DNA of 64,000 nt from Candidula unifasciata (lineage: Eukaryota > Mollusca > Gastropoda > Stylommatophora > Geomitridae): positions 124,001 to 188,000 of the forward strand of contig CAJHNH020008446.1 in the NCBI GenBank assembly GCA_905116865.2, written 5' to 3'. The position numbers and the translations under genes are program-made. The notes below the pieces were generated by a model. That model saw only the letters and a program-made list of their open reading frames with translations, did no database searches and was not told the origin of the DNA. Numbering within the stretch: the stretch's first letter is position 1; each line of letters opens with the position of its first letter. Shown here piece by piece: positions 1 through 13,625 of this stretch.

Positions 1-1469
1 TGTCATCTCCAGCATGAAGACTGGCTGTGACAAATCTCTAGTTCTCTCATCAAATCTCAATCCCCTGGTACATTGCGCTGGAGGTGAAGTATAATTTATA
101 AGAGCCCATTTGTGTGCTTTGTAAACTGGGATTCTCAGGGTCTCTGTAATTCCCTCTGTCCATCGCTTGTATGGTCAGCCTCTTCTTTGCTTCGTCTGTA
201 CATGAACGCTTTCTGTGGTATACTGTCTGCAGCAGTCTCTGCTACACCAGATTAGTTTAATGTAACCTGTCTTGGTTAGGCAACAGTACAGTTTCTAGAA
301 AGTCACAGTATTCTCTGCTCCGTTTGGTTTATGGGCCCAGTGAGATAAAACAGGATGGGGGAAAATGGGGGGGGGGGGGAATTAATGATAATCATAAATA
401 ATTAGTTCGCAAATTTTATAGACTACAAGAATTAATAGTGGCAGTGGACCTTCCAGCTGTGGTCTATATAGGTACAGATGAAAACATCTGTCCTTCCGTT
501 TTTCCGGTTGCTGCTGCCTTGTGGTCTGACATTGTGATTTATCTGTTTCAGCAGTTGGGACATGCTGCAAATCCCAGATAGTACCCCGCTGAACACCCCC
601 CCCCCCCTCCCCTTTTCTCTACAAGAAGTTCTAACTGGGGTACCCGTAACGTTGACTTCAGCGGGTGTAACATCCGGTTCTGTGCGGGCAGGGACAGTAA
701 ATGTCCACATATACAAAGACTTCCACTCATTAAGAATTTGATTACCACAGACGGTCAGATCTTTGTGGTTACTGGAGGTCTTCAGAAACGGAAAGCACAA
801 AAATAAATAATGGAGATCATTCGTTTAAATTGTATTGTTCACAGCAAAAATATGTATAAATGTTAAACCCTGTAGTGCCTAAGTGTTTTTAGTATATCCA
901 AGTGTATGTCAGCAAGGTGTTCGTCCACAGATGATCAGCGTGGACGTAGAAAAAGATTTCAAAAAGTCAACTATATGAAGCATCCGCCATGACATCAATA
1001 GACGCTTGGGCTTTGTGGGCCGGAAGTAAACGTTTGAAAATATCAACAGTAGGCCAAATTCAATTGCATCACAATATATCATTTACATTAGTTTATAATT
1101 TTAAATGATAGCAATTTACAGATGGAATGTATTGAATATAATGTTATTTAGTAATATATGTAGAGTGCTTTTTAATAAATGATCTGATTTTAAAGATTAT
1201 ATATTTCGTTAATCTGGCAAATTTTAGTTTGGTTTCTTTTTTATGACGGTCCACGTAGGCTTTCAAGATTTATTTTAACGACAGACACCGACAGAATTTG
1301 AGAGACGAGAATTAGGAATCTACATCTCGTCAATGGAAGCATTCTAAAAATACCCCCCCCCCCCTTTTCCTGCCCAATTAACATCTTCAGCAGCACCAAA
1401 GAAAGGTGTTCTTTAGAGACAGAGTGAAACATGTATCCCAAAAACTGCAATTCCAATTTAGCATACACC
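1..1469. other. Unassigned non-coding stretch
   Basis: I see no gene or recognisable repeat here, only AT-rich sequence with a short G run near 367-379 and C runs near 595-611 and 1353-1364. The short open frames have no family features and no convincing splice context. Confidence 0.5.
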
Positions 1470-1690
1470 CCTGAACTTTGGCTTAGATCCAGAACTTCAG
1501 TTTTGCGTGCTCATCCGTTTTGCAGATTTAACTTACTTGTAGGCAGACTATTGGTTCTTTGCCTCTTAGGCAGATGCAATCCGACTTTTGAGGATAAACG
1601 CCTTATATTAGCCTCCTGCGAAATGCTTATTAGGGGGCAGTGAGTGTATTATCTGTTCTTCAAAATAGATTACTGGAACCCACACAGGGC
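1470..1690 (-). mobile_element. SINE-like dispersed repeat, family D
   Basis: This is a diverged copy of a roughly 250-bp interspersed repeat. Related copies lie near 13.15, 20.7, 32.9, 37.57, 44.0 and 50.9 kb. Shared blocks include CAGATCTGACTTATTTGT, GCAGACTGTTGGTTCCTTGC and a GGAACCCACACAGGG end. The 37.57-kb copy has target-site duplications and a GAA-rich 3' tail, which sets the sense orientation, so this copy is antisense. Confidence 0.6.
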
Positions 1691-1931
1691 AACTGCAACG
1701 TGATGTTCTTTATATTTTTTAACACTGGGGTTTAACTCGGGGACGAATTACCTATTAAGCATACTGAAAATATGCGTAGAACGTCACAAAGAAGGGAGCA
1801 CCACACACATTTTCAAATATCATTAATGTGAAAGTTTACAAAAAATATATAAAATATTTTATGGTTTTTCATTTGTTGATATTTTGAATAACATATATAT
1901 GGAAGTACCATTGCCTTCTTAGCACACGAGC

Positions 1932-2024
1932 CGCCCGGCTCTCTAGCGGAATTGGCTAAACCGGATTTCGCGGAGACCGGGTGACGTACTCCTTGTGGTC
2001 CGGGTTCAATCCCGGGGGTAGGCA
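1932..2024 (+). mobile_element. tRNA-like sequence, probably a SINE head
   Basis: An A-box match (TAGCGGAATTGG) and a perfect B-box (GGTTCAATCCC) are spaced as in tRNA genes. The ends do not form a clean 7-bp acceptor stem, so I do not call a working tRNA. It is more likely a tRNA-derived SINE or a tRNA pseudogene. Confidence 0.45.
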
Positions 2025-2563
2025 GGAAAGCCACATTTTATCCCAGATTTACGGTATTTACAATCAAGGCCGAAAGATTGCGATATCCATAATACCGAGC
2101 CTAAGGGTTAACAACTCACGGCTTCTGGATACTAAAGCAAACAAACACACGAGCCCGCTTGGCACTGCGCAAAGGCCTCACGAGCATAGGTGTTTCATGC
2201 TAATCTGTGTATGTCAATTGACTATTTACATGTCATTCTTGTCAGTGGCTGTCGTGTGGCCCCCAGCACATTCGTTTGCTATGGGACACATAATGCTGTT
2301 AAGACGTCTATGGGAAACTGCTCATAGAGACGTCTGGCGATCTCTCTGGGGTGGTTGGGGGGGGGGGGGAGAACCTACATATTGTGTTAAGGACATCAAA
2401 GGACTCTGATTTAGCCCTGATTGTACTGGCTACCAGTGCTTTGTTTAACGTGCAGACGCGGGCATTTTTTTTTTTTGCTTGGCTAAAGCTCATTAGTTCT
2501 ATTTTCAGTTTTTTGACAAGCATAAATATTCAACATTCAAATAGAAAAATAATATTTTCATAT

Positions 2564-3860
<1,297 letters not shown>

Positions 3861-3864
3861 CATA

Positions 3865-4255
3865 TGACTGTAGGTCCTGGACAATCGGTAGGCAGGTCAA
3901 ACAATTTCTTGAGGCTTCAGAGATGTGGTTTTACAGAAAAATGCTGTAAATACCTTGGACAGCCAAAAAGAACAACCAAGAGGTTTTGACAGAGGCGGGA
4001 GCCCGAAGACAACTTATCACAGACATAAGAAGGAGACATCATTTTTCGGCTATGTTATAATAAGAGGGAAAATTGAACATGTTGTGACCACTGGAAAGAT
4101 TTGTGGAAGGAGGGATAGACGAAGACAACGAGGGAAGATTCTTGACAGTCTTGTTGCAAGGCATGAACTGATACATGCTGTAGGAGATCGCGGATTGTGG
4201 AGAGGCATTTGAGAAATGCCATATGCAGTTAAGCGTCCCTGCCTCATTGCAACGA
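3865..4255 (+). mobile_element. Degenerate LINE fragment (C-terminal end of the RT ORF)
   Basis: The translation matches, with stops and frameshifts, the minus-strand LINE end at 51,461-52,048. Shared pieces are EMWFYR, KIEHVVTTGKICGRRDR and DRGLWRG. This is the region after the reverse transcriptase domain in RTE-like non-LTR elements. It is a dead 3' fragment. Confidence 0.8.
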
Positions 4256-4904
4256 TGTATGGTTGCTTAGGAATTCGTTAAAAAACAAATATTATTGACA
4301 TGAAATGCCTAAATTTAGTAATTTAAACCCTAAATTTTACTGGGTCGCAAGTCGGCATCCATGTTTTGTCAGATTACACATTCTTTTCGTAATTTGTCTA
4401 TAGTTGTGTCGGCCATTAAAATTTGAAAATCTCCGCTTTGAATTGATTTACAGGCTTCACTGATGTATAGTTGGATTGGATGATGTAATCTCCATCAAAC
4501 AGTCATAAAAAAGTAAAAACCCAATACTGTTTATAAAACTTCACTATCATCCCTACAAACATTAATTAAGACTTATCTTTGACCCACTATGAGTCAAGCT
4601 CAGTTCTCTACTTAGCCATCTTGTTTGTTGAAAGCAAAGTAGCGAAAGTAGTAGTAGTAATTTTATGTAATTTATATCGTTTCACTTTTCGCTTTGATTT
4701 GAGTTGTAATTATGATAGAAATTATTCGATGAATAATTAGACAATCTTAACAACGTTGTGTCATTAATATGGTCGATATATTGTTTTCCTAGAGTGCAAT
4801 AATTGATTATTTTCCTAGATTTTAGCAAAATGAATTGGTTTTCATGATGTGATTTCGTTAGTAAACAAACCAAAAAATTTATAGAAGTCTCGGATACATA
4901 AGAA
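4256..4904. other. Unassigned AT-rich stretch
   Basis: No coding or repeat feature is recognised. Confidence 0.4.
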
Positions 4905-5060
4905 TCCTTAAAATTCATTAGATAGCCAAAGAGTAGCAACTCGGATGTTTTGAAAGATGCAAAGGCTCGAAGACAACTAATCACAGAGATCAGAAAGAGA
5001 CAGTCTTAATATTTTGGCCATGTTATGAGAAAAAGAAAACTTGAAGCATGTTGTGACACT
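4905..5060 (+). mobile_element. Short degenerate LINE fragment
   Basis: It contains diverged copies of the same LINE segment as at 3.87-4.25 kb: a KDAKARRQLITEI-like stretch, then FGHVM after a stop, then a frameshift. It is probably a second remnant of the same family. Confidence 0.6.
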
Positions 5061-5104
5061 AGACAGATTTGTAGAAAAGAGATATTCTGGAGGTCTGAGG
5101 TAGG

Positions 5105-5505
5105 AACACCGATTATGGTACACCCATAAGTACTCCGTTCTTCTTCTAACTCAAGTCTGAGTCAGAAGAAGCTCAGCACAGTGAACAAGCTCTGTAGCAC
5201 CCGCGAGGATCCTGAAATACTTTGGGTTGATTTTTAACTCTAAATTTAACCCGGGCAGCGCCGGTAGGCTACTTTTTTTTATTTCCAACTGCCAATAGAT
5301 TCTTTTTTTTTACGTGCGCAACAATGCACACCGGCGTCCGATCTCACAGCCCAAAGACCAGGAGAACTTACTTTCTAGTCTAAGTCCACGTAAAAAAAAT
5401 CCCAGCCCCTACCGGGGATTGAACCCAGAACCTCTAGCACTCGAGGTGGCCACCATGCTTCGAGACCACGCAACTTCCTGTGAAAAAGAGACCGGAGAAT
5501 ACAAT
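5105..5505 (-). mobile_element. tRNA-derived SINE, family C (about 370 bp)
   Basis: On the minus strand it begins with a tRNA-like head whose B-box is GGTTCAATCCC. It continues with a body containing TACGTGCGCAACA and the block GATCCTGAAATACTTTGGGT. Two further copies lie at 20.32-20.70 kb (+) and 21.455-21.815 kb (-), so it is an interspersed family. Confidence 0.8.
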
Positions 5506-6560
5506 GCGTTTTGTCATGTCATGTGTCAAGACACTATCTAATACACGCTATTGAAGTTCGCATAACCAATCATGACAGCTGGCAAGGCACTTGGTGATGA
5601 TAATAATAAGCACTTGGTGATGATAATAATAATGATGTGGTTTCAAATACAGTAGAGAAGAAAGTTAGAGTGAAAAGTTGTAAGTGCTTATGCTCACAAT
5701 GTGGAGTAAATAAACCAGAAAATAAATTGAGTATCTTATTTTTTATTCTTTATTTTAATTTCAATGTGAGTACATGCGTGCATGGGTGTTAATGTTTGTA
5801 TGCATACATATATTATATACCTACGCGTTCATGTGTGTGTGTGCGCGGGGTAGGGAATGGGGTGGGGGTGAGAGGGGTGGGGGGGGGGGGACTTATTTCT
5901 CGCACCAGGCGTTATCTAGCTTTGGCATGCCACTGACTGCATTCACACAACATTGGCTGCCGAAATTGGTACTTTCGCACACATTTGGTACTATTTGACC
6001 CTTGCCTAGCAAAACCGAACTTTTGGTACCATGCCCGATGTTCTGATACTTTTGGAAATTTTGCAGCATAAATTTAAATTTAGGCCTTGTGTTTATTTTT
6101 TTTTGAAGTAAGCGTCACGAATAGCTGGAGGCCAGTTTAGGAATGGAATACGCGATCAACCACTCAATGCTAAAAAAGACAAGAAACATGTTGATTTACA
6201 ATTTGAGAAAAAAAAAAAAATGTGGAGATGAAAATGTCTTTCCAATAGTATCACAATTTACTATTAGTCTTTCGGTATCACCTCATTCAACTGCATCTGT
6301 ATAATATGTTTTCTGTCTGCAACATTAGGATTTAAAAAAATATATCCTCTTTGAAGACTTTAACAATAAATTCACAATTAATACAGTGATGAGATCAAAG
6401 TTATTTCGACACGACAATAACTGCCCCTAACTAGCCACCACAACAGCTTTGTAACACGTTGAGAGAAAAGGAATGGTTTAGCTATGATGTAATGGACAAA
6501 GAATTTCGTTTCTAATCAAATATAAGGTAAGCCGTACAAAACAAACTCTCGCACACGCGC
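5506..6560. other. Unassigned non-coding stretch
   Basis: It holds a small tandem duplication of GCACTTGGTGATGATAATAA near 5,588-5,632 and a G-rich run at 5,845-5,890. No gene is recognised. Confidence 0.4.
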
Positions 6561-6562
<2 letters not shown>

Positions 6563-6639
<77 letters not shown>

Positions 6640-6651
6640 GCGCGCGCGCGT
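6563..6651. repeat. (TA)n-(CA)n-(CG)n microsatellite
   Basis: About 70 bp of TA dinucleotide is followed by short CA and CG runs. This is direct observation. Confidence 0.95.
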
Positions 6652-7089
6652 CTGTGTTTAATAGACTTTTTAGACTTTTAAAAATTCAAACTTAAATAAA
6701 TTGGTACGTATTGGTATGTTTTGGAAATCATTCGAAAAAATACTACCAAAATGTTTCGACAGCCCTGCCCAGAACCAGTACAAGGTTGAAGTATATTTAT
6801 CAGTTACAAGCGAATAACCTCATTACCTAACATCCCAGTGACCGCAGCCTTGAACTTAGACCTGACCTTTCAAGGACGTCTTCCATGAAACTTGTGTCGT
6901 TTGCTGGCTGGAAGCCGACGGCGCTCCATTGACTTTTCTCGAACAAAGTGTACACTTTTAGTGCAAATTAAACTGCATATTTAACTGGAGAAGTTAACAA
7001 CAACGTGCAGTAAACGTTCCGAAGAAGAGGAAGATAAAATAATTCATCACATAGAACAAAACTGTAAGTTTGAAAATTATTTCTTTGTA

Positions 7090-7240
7090 GAGGCTGGGTG
7101 GGTTCATGAATACGCCAGGAATTGTCTTGTGGTTAGTGGGCATAACATAAACAACCTGCGTTATACTGATGACATCGTCTTGATAGCTACAAGTCAGAAA
7201 GAACTACATGAATTGATAGATACGGCAGTGGTCATCATCC
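7090..7240 (+). mobile_element. LINE reverse transcriptase fragment with YxDD motif
   Basis: One frame reads NINNLRYTDDIVLIATS followed by QKELHELID. This is the RT catalytic motif region (YxDD, here YTDD) of a non-LTR retrotransposon. No longer open frame surrounds it, so it is a short fragment. It abuts a separate LINE on the opposite strand. Confidence 0.8.
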
Positions 7241-7265
7241 CTATCATCATAAACCACTTCTGCCG

Positions 7266-8413
7266 TTAAGCGCCGTGGGGAGGAATAATTAGCGATCCAG
7301 TGCTACGTCATGCCGTGAAGGCGTAGTGTCGTTAATGTTGTTGATCCATTGTTTTTGCGGCCTTCCTCTTGTAGCTGATCTTCTGAGATGTAGTGCTTGT
7401 GATGGTATTTGATCTTGCTGCATTCTAACGAGATGGCCAAACCACTTGGTCTGCTGTTCCTTGATGATTCTAGTACAAGGTGTCGTTCCCACAGTTTGTC
7501 TGATAGTTTCATTATTAACGCGATCTCGGATGGTTAGTGTGGTTGATTTTCTCAGGCATCTCATCTCGCTGGTGGTGATTTTGCCTGTATGGGCTTTAGA
7601 TGTTTGGCACTGGTAGCTTAATGTTGAAATGAAAAGGCTGTTTATAATTTGTCTGTTTGCACTCATAGTTATGCTTGGATGTCTTAATAATGGCGACAAT
7701 TGGTATATAAGTGCACTTGCTTTCTGACATCTGGTTTCTATTTCTCTGTCAATTCTACCATCTTCTGTGCTCATACTTCCTAGATATTTAAACTCCCTAA
7801 CTTGATTCAGACCAGAGCCATTCAGCTGTTTGTGTAGTGGGCCAGGGGTTCTACTAACTTGCATTGTTTCGGTTTTGTTTACATTGATCTTCATGTTGTA
7901 TTTACTACATGCTGAGTTTAACCTGTTAATTTGGTCTTGCAGTCTATCTTCTTCATGGTAGAACAAGCACTGGTTGTCAGCAAATAATAGTTCATTTAAT
8001 GTGGGTGAATCGATTACTTCTTTTGATGTCTGTACTTCCTCACGATTATAAAAGTCTATGTTGTCTGTAGTCGGCTCTGTGGCTTCAGTGCGAACGCATC
8101 TTAATGCTAATATGCCGGGTTTGATCCCAGCTGCGGGCCATGAGCCTTGTGTTGGTTTCGACAGTGGTATCAAGAAAGCCGACCGTCCAAAAAGCAATGG
8201 CAAACTACTGGACGTAAATTTGCCTAGAAAAACCACACAACATCCAGGGGCTCTTGGGGTTGGTTTTGCAATGTCCTGTAAAGGATATGCAACTAATCTT
8301 ATGTTGTCTGTATCAGAACTTGCTTCTTTAGATATTCTGTCAAAATAAATGTTAACTAAATGTGGGGAGAGAACACTTTCATGTCTCACACCTGGTAGAA
8401 AGTGATAAAACAA
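7266..8413 (-). mobile_element. Non-LTR retrotransposon, 3' half of RT ORF, interrupted by a SINE
   Basis: Minus-strand reading gives an RT fragment. The catalytic-motif position reads LLFADNQCLF, so the second Asp is Asn. Then come FKYLGS, the connection region, WFGHLVRM and a C-terminal RGRPQKQWI typical of RTE-like and related LINE ends. A gastropod-style SINE is inserted at 8,070-8,299 and happens to keep the frame open, so its translation is not LINE protein. The copy is 5'-truncated at about 8.41 kb. The changed catalytic residue and the insertion mean it is inactive. A related LINE end lies at 59.58-60.09 kb. Confidence 0.88.
8070..8299 (+). mobile_element. tRNA-derived SINE, family A, with target-site duplication
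   Basis: This 230-bp element is flanked by perfect 13-bp direct repeats TATGTTGTCTGTA at 8,057-8,069 and 8,300-8,312. Near its left end is a tRNA-like Pol III promoter: an A-box-like GTGGCTTCAGTGC and the B-box GGGTTTGATCCC. The body contains GCAATGGCAAACTACTGGAC. Other copies are at 23.85, 41.39 and 58.01 kb. The repeats prove insertion into the older LINE. Confidence 0.92.
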
Positions 8414-8845
8414 GCCTCAGTTTGAAAAATGAAAAGATAAAAGTAGTGATGATTTCCAAGATAAGAATATTATCTAAATGTATAATAAAAGTCAAAGGCG
8501 TTATTATTTTTATGAAGCAGTGGTTTGATAGAAGAAGGTTAAGTATACCATGGTCGTATAAAATGTGTAACTAAAATATCTTAAAATAAATTTACTGACA
8601 AAGGGAACTGGCAGCTGGCAACATAAAATGATTGTCCACATTACTTGAACAGGTCATGAAAAGGAAAAACTGGGTTGGCAAGTTTGAACAGAAGAGAAGC
8701 AAGAGGAGACTACGAGAAAAAAAATGTATTATCATGAAATTGAGGAACACCCACAGCTTCTTTCTAGGAAAAATAGGGCCAGTACTCAACACAAATGGGC
8801 TAATCCAGTGCTGGTACTCACCAAAATGTTCCTATATGTAAGTAC
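8414..8845. other. Unassigned non-coding stretch
   Basis: No family is recognised. Short open frames on both strands overlap and lack features. Confidence 0.35.
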
Positions 8846-8849
8846 AAAA

Positions 8850-9190
8850 TAAACGACCTTTTTCACGTCTTCAGGCGTATTGAGCATATCTAGACCTATA
8901 TTTTGTAGACGAATTGGTTCTTGTGACTTGGTGGGTGATGTGGTCAACATCAAGCCAACTGCCTTTACTTCCTATGACTATACCTGGTACCCACTCAAGA
9001 CTGGGTCAACCTGAAAGCCAAGGTCATTTTTTAAAGTAAAAAATACAGTGACCTTCCAATCCACACGCTAGCGTCTAGCCACTACACCACGACAGTGCCC
9101 TTCCAATCCGCAGGTTTGCATCTAGCCACTACACCACGACAGCGCCCTTCCAATCCGCAGGTTTGCATCTAGCCACTACACCACAGATGT
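8850..9190 (-). mobile_element. SINE, family B, with tandemly repeated tRNA-like end
   Basis: It shares with about ten other copies in this window the blocks GGTACCCACTCAAGACTGGGT and GGTGATGTGGTCAACATC. Its right end, CCGCAGGTTTGCATCTAGCCACTACACCACGACAG, is repeated about three times at a period near 50 bp between 9,055 and 9,190. So the head of this copy was expanded after insertion. Confidence 0.75.
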
Positions 9191-9348
9191 GCCCTATCTG
9201 TTACAGTAATGATAAATAAATATTACATAAAATGGCTCTGGTACAGCAAACAAATGCAAGCAGATGTTTCTATCAGAGTTTTTGGCAGAGAATTACCTGG
9301 GAACTGAAGTAAGTGAGAAAGGGAACTGCCTACCCCCACCTCATATGC

Positions 9349-9469
<121 letters not shown>

Positions 9470-10785
9470 CCTAACACTGCATATCCTAACGGCAGTATCT
9501 ACTAAAAACTGCCTTCACCAGAGCCTGAAGGTTTAATTTTATCTCTGTGTTTGGACTGTCGTTTTATCTCCCTCTCAACAGTCTTGACGTTCTCAAGTGC
9601 TCATGCGCTAATGTGTAAAGTGTCTTTCAAATGACCCTTCAGACGGACAAAATATTCCACTGGAGACGTAACTACAATATGAAAATTGCTAAATCATATT
9701 TTTTGTTTCACCACCTGCATGAAGAGATAATTTTAGCAGATATAGGTGTTTAAGAATGTTTTTACAATTATTTGGTAATTCCAAGGGGAGAAGATATGGC
9801 AAAAGTGGAAGTTGACGATACACATTAGACAAAAATGGAAATTGATCTGATAATCTGGTAATCTGGTCATCTTAGGTTCAGCTTCATAGGAAATGGGTCA
9901 CCCCATCTTTGCTCCACTCCTGTGGCAACGAAAAACATACAGAATGTTTATCACGGTCCCTTGTGGAAAGATTGACAGACTGCTGTCTCCGCATATGCAA
10001 TAGCATACACACGCATTAAAAGCATACGGTAGCCATCCTAAGTGCTAACACAGACAGTCCAGCATAAGAAATGAAGTTTATCATGGATGGTAGCAGAAGT
10101 CACCAACAGATCAGCAGTTGCACACGTGATCAAGTTTAATCACATAATGGCACCACCAATATTGCGACAACAGGCATGGTGCCATTCTCTGAATCAACAA
10201 TTCACACCATTATGTTGGCCACAGTAGAAAAACATTCCAAATAAAATCAGCAGCTCACAGTGTCACACCATGCACTCAACTCAGAAGCTGGATAATGAAA
10301 CTATATCCTTCCTGTCTACCAATGGAGCAAAAATGCAACGGCCACTGTCTGGCAAAAACAAAAAATTTGCCACGGCTCAAAACAGTGGCCGTGCCTAGCG
10401 TCCATTTTGACAGGAAGTTGATGATGCACATATGTCAAAAGTGGAAGTTGATGGTGTTGATAATACAGATTCTTGTTCATGCTACCTAATTTGTGTACTG
10501 TGCTGAGTTTCTCCATCTATAGTGTTTAGGAACAAAACTGGAGAGCTTATGGAGTCAGCTGTGTGCAATGAGTTTGATCTTGTGCAAACCACATATTGTA
10601 GTCTTGGCTATTGCTACTAGCTGGAGACAAAGAAGAGGTAAGTGTATAACCTACATACTAATCTAGTGCTTTCTTATCCTGCTGCTGCTCCAGCATGAAA
10701 TGATCTTTGACCTACTTACTGAAAGTTCTGTGAATAGTTAACATGTAAACAGTTTCAGCAGTCATGTGGCACTGCCAGCCTTGGC
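9470..10785. other. Unassigned non-coding stretch
   Basis: No gene is recognised. Part of it (about 9,890-9,990) resembles 36.45-36.60 kb: both have a TCACCCCAT or TCTCCCCAT block, GCTCC.CTC.TGTG.CAA and CAGAATGTTTATC-like text. It may be another low-copy dispersed repeat. Confidence 0.35.
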
Positions 10786-10789
10786 GAAG

Positions 10790-11120
10790 GCAGCACCAGT
10801 GTTTACTGCCTGATATAAATTTGGCCGTAGTTTATCTGTTGGTAGATGTAACTGACAGAATATCTAATGCAGAAATTATAACAAGAATCACTATGGCAAA
10901 GGTAGCATTTAGCAAGATGCAAAAGATCCTCACTAACAAGAAGATGCCACTTGCCGTGAGAAAAAGAGTGTTAAAGTATTATGTAGAATTTGTGTTGTTA
11001 TATGCATGTGAAACATGGACAGTAAGCAGACAGGCTGAAAAACATTTACTTACGACAGGGATGTGGTTTCTGAGAAGAAATTCCCTACCAAATCTGGCAG
11101 CCCCCAAGATGGGGTGAAAA
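10790..11120 (+). mobile_element. Degenerate LINE fragment
   Basis: The translation contains ITMAKVAFSKMQKIL, MPLAVRKRVLKYYVE and YACETWTVSRQAEK. It aligns with RIGQAKTAFYKMKNIL, RVRKRILACYI and YGCESWTIGRQAK of the LINE at 51.46-52.05 kb. It is the segment just C-terminal to the RT domain and is a remnant. Confidence 0.82.
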
Positions 11121-11431
11121 AAGCAGAAAAGAATAGAAGAATCCGTTGCAGTCTGATGTAGATTCCTCTATTTCTTCCTCATATTAATCTTCCCTATCTC
11201 TAATATTTAATTTCTCTTACTATCTGTGTTGTCTTTCCCAGTTCATTCGCAATTTTAGCATTCAGTTAGCCAGCTCTGGAGAGTTTCCTAAAGGAGAGGG
11301 GGTGAGGCAATGATGCAGATTCCTTGAGGCTTGCATTGTTTTTCTTCTAGAAGAGAGCTTCATTTCTTCTGAGTTTTTGGAATAATAAAATATCATTACC
11401 GAAAGAAAACATGGGCTGGCCAGTACATAAA

Positions 11432-12775
11432 TATAATTTCAGGGATAAGACATATTGTGTGGAGAAATAGCTAGCGTCACATCACAGAGGCAATGCAGAA
11501 ACAACATTTCAGGGATAAGACATATTGTGTGGAGAAATAGCTAGCGTCACATCACAGAGGCAATGCAGAAACAACATTTCAAGGATAAGACATATTGTGT
11601 GGAGAAATAGCTAGCGTCACATCACAGAGGCAATGCAGAAACAACATTTCAGGGATAAGACATATTGTGTGGAGAAATAGCTAGCGTCACATCACAGAGG
11701 CAATGCAGAAACAACATTTCAAGGATAAGACATATTGTGTGGAGAAATAGCTAGCGTCACATCACAGAGGCAATGCAGAAACAACATTTCAGGGATAAGA
11801 CATATTGTGAGGAGAAATAGCTAGCGTCACATCACAGAGGCAATGCAGAAACAACATTTCAGGGATAAGACATATTGTGTGGAGAAATAGCTAGCGTCAC
11901 ATCACAGAGGCAATGCAGAAACAACATTTCAGGGATAAGACATATTGTGTGGAGAAATAGCTAGCGTCACATCACAAAGGCAATGCAGAAACAACATTTC
12001 AGGGATAAGACATATTATGTGGAGAAATAGCTAGCGTCACATCACAGAGGCAATGCAGAAACAACATTTCAGGGATAAGACATATTGTGTGGAGAAATAG
12101 CTAGCGTCACATCACAGAGGCAATGCAGAAACAACATTTCAGGGATAAGACATATTGTGTGGAGAAATAGCTAGCGTCACATCACAGAGGCAATGCAGAA
12201 ACAACATTTCAGGGATAAGACATATTGTGTGGAGAAATAGCTAGCGTCACATCACAGAGGCAATGCAGAAACAACGTTTCAGGGATAAGAAATATTGTGT
12301 GGAGAAATAGCTAGCGTCACATCACAGAGGCAATGCAGAAACAACATTTCAGGGATAAGACATATTGTGTGGAGAAATAGCTAGCGTCACATCACAAAGG
12401 CAATGCAGAAACAACATTTCAGGAAAAGACATATTGTGTGGAGAAATAGCTAGCGTCACATCACAGAGGCAATGCAGAAACAATATTTTAAGGATAAGAC
12501 ATATTGTGTGGAGAAATAGCTAGCGTCACATCACAGAGGCAATGCAGAAACAACATTTCAGGGATAAGACATATTGTGTGGAGAAATAGCTAGCGTCACA
12601 TCACAGAGGCAATGCAGAAACAACATTTCAAGGATAAGACATATTGTGTGGAGAAATAGCTAGCGTCACATCACAGAGGCAATGCAGAAACAACATTTCA
12701 GGGATAAGACATATTGTGTGGAGAAATAGCTAGCGTCACATCACAGAGGCAATGCAGAAACAACATTTCAGGGAT
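11432..12775. repeat. 70-bp minisatellite, about 19 copies
   Basis: The unit starts at ATTTCAGGGATAAGACATAT and carries TAGCTAGCGTCACATCACAG. The period is exactly 70 bp apart from rare indels, and the copies are nearly identical. It is related to the sequence just upstream of the start codon at 13,987: both have ATTTCAG.GAT, ATTGTGT.GAGAA and AGCTGA/AGCTAG. See findings. Confidence 0.97.
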
Positions 12776-13105
12776 GGTATATACTATGAGGAGAAAGAGC
12801 TAATGTGATAAAGATTAGCTTGAAACATATTTTCAGAAATGATACTCTTTCTGTAGAGAAGCAGCTGACATCAAAGAGGCTAATCTAAAACATCAATTGA
12901 GGTTTCTTTTGTGCTGCACTGTCTTCTGCAGATCAGGATGGGGGGGGGGGGGTGCAGTTTTGTGTAGAGGTAAACATCTGAGGTTATGTTGTCCAGCCAT
13001 AAAATATACTTTTCTAAGCTATATTTGATAATTTCAGTGATGGTCTAAATCTCAGTGAGAAGCAGCCAACATCATTTACATTTTAAGCTAAAACATAATT
13101 TCAGT
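12776..13105. repeat. Diverged relatives of the 70-bp unit
   Basis: Units near 12,775, 12,830 and 13,030 keep TTTCAG, then GATGGT or GATACT, then GAGAAGCAGC and a TAA.CTAAAACAT end. They are older copies of the array unit. A C-rich/G-rich run is at about 12,940-12,953. Confidence 0.7.
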
Positions 13106-13149
13106 CTTTTTTGCCTGTCCACTGTACTATCTTCAGATCATATAACACA

Positions 13150-13625
13150 GTTTTCTGTACAGTCTTTTCTTTTTCTTCACGTTCACCAGCTGAGAACTCC
13201 GGTGGACCATTCTGGTTGTTCATCCACTTCTGGACTTTAGACTTGTTCCAGAACCTGAGTGTTGCATGCGCATCAATTTTACAGATCTGACTTATCTGTA
13301 TGCAGACTGTTGGCTATTTGCTTCTCAGGCAGATGCACTCTTCTTCTTCTTCTTCTTCTTCTTCGCGTTCACAAGCTGTAAACTCTGGCGGAAAATGTTG
13401 GCTGTTTGTCTACTTCTGGACTGCAGTCCTGTTCCAGAACCTGAGTGTTGCTTGTGTATCCGTTTGACAAATCTGACTAATTTGTATACAGACTGTTGGT
13501 TCCTTGTGGCAGATGCACTCCGACTTAGAAGGAAGCTCCCAATTAGTCGACTCTTATGACATGCTTTTGGGTAGGCAGTGGGTCTATTCTTGATTACCCT
13601 ATAATAGGGCCCCAGAACCCACACG
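13150..13625 (-). mobile_element. SINE-like family D copies with (CTT)n
   Basis: Two overlapping antisense copies of family D are separated by a CTT-trinucleotide stretch at about 13,340-13,364. That stretch is the complement of the family's GAA-rich 3' tail. GTGGACCATTCTGGTTGTTC and CAGATCTGACTTATCTGTAT are the recognition blocks. Confidence 0.75.

Noticed and set aside
11432..12775. CRISPR-like or replication-origin-like 70-bp array
   Set aside because: Whole units repeat without spacers; a minisatellite related to a nearby exon start is the simpler reading.
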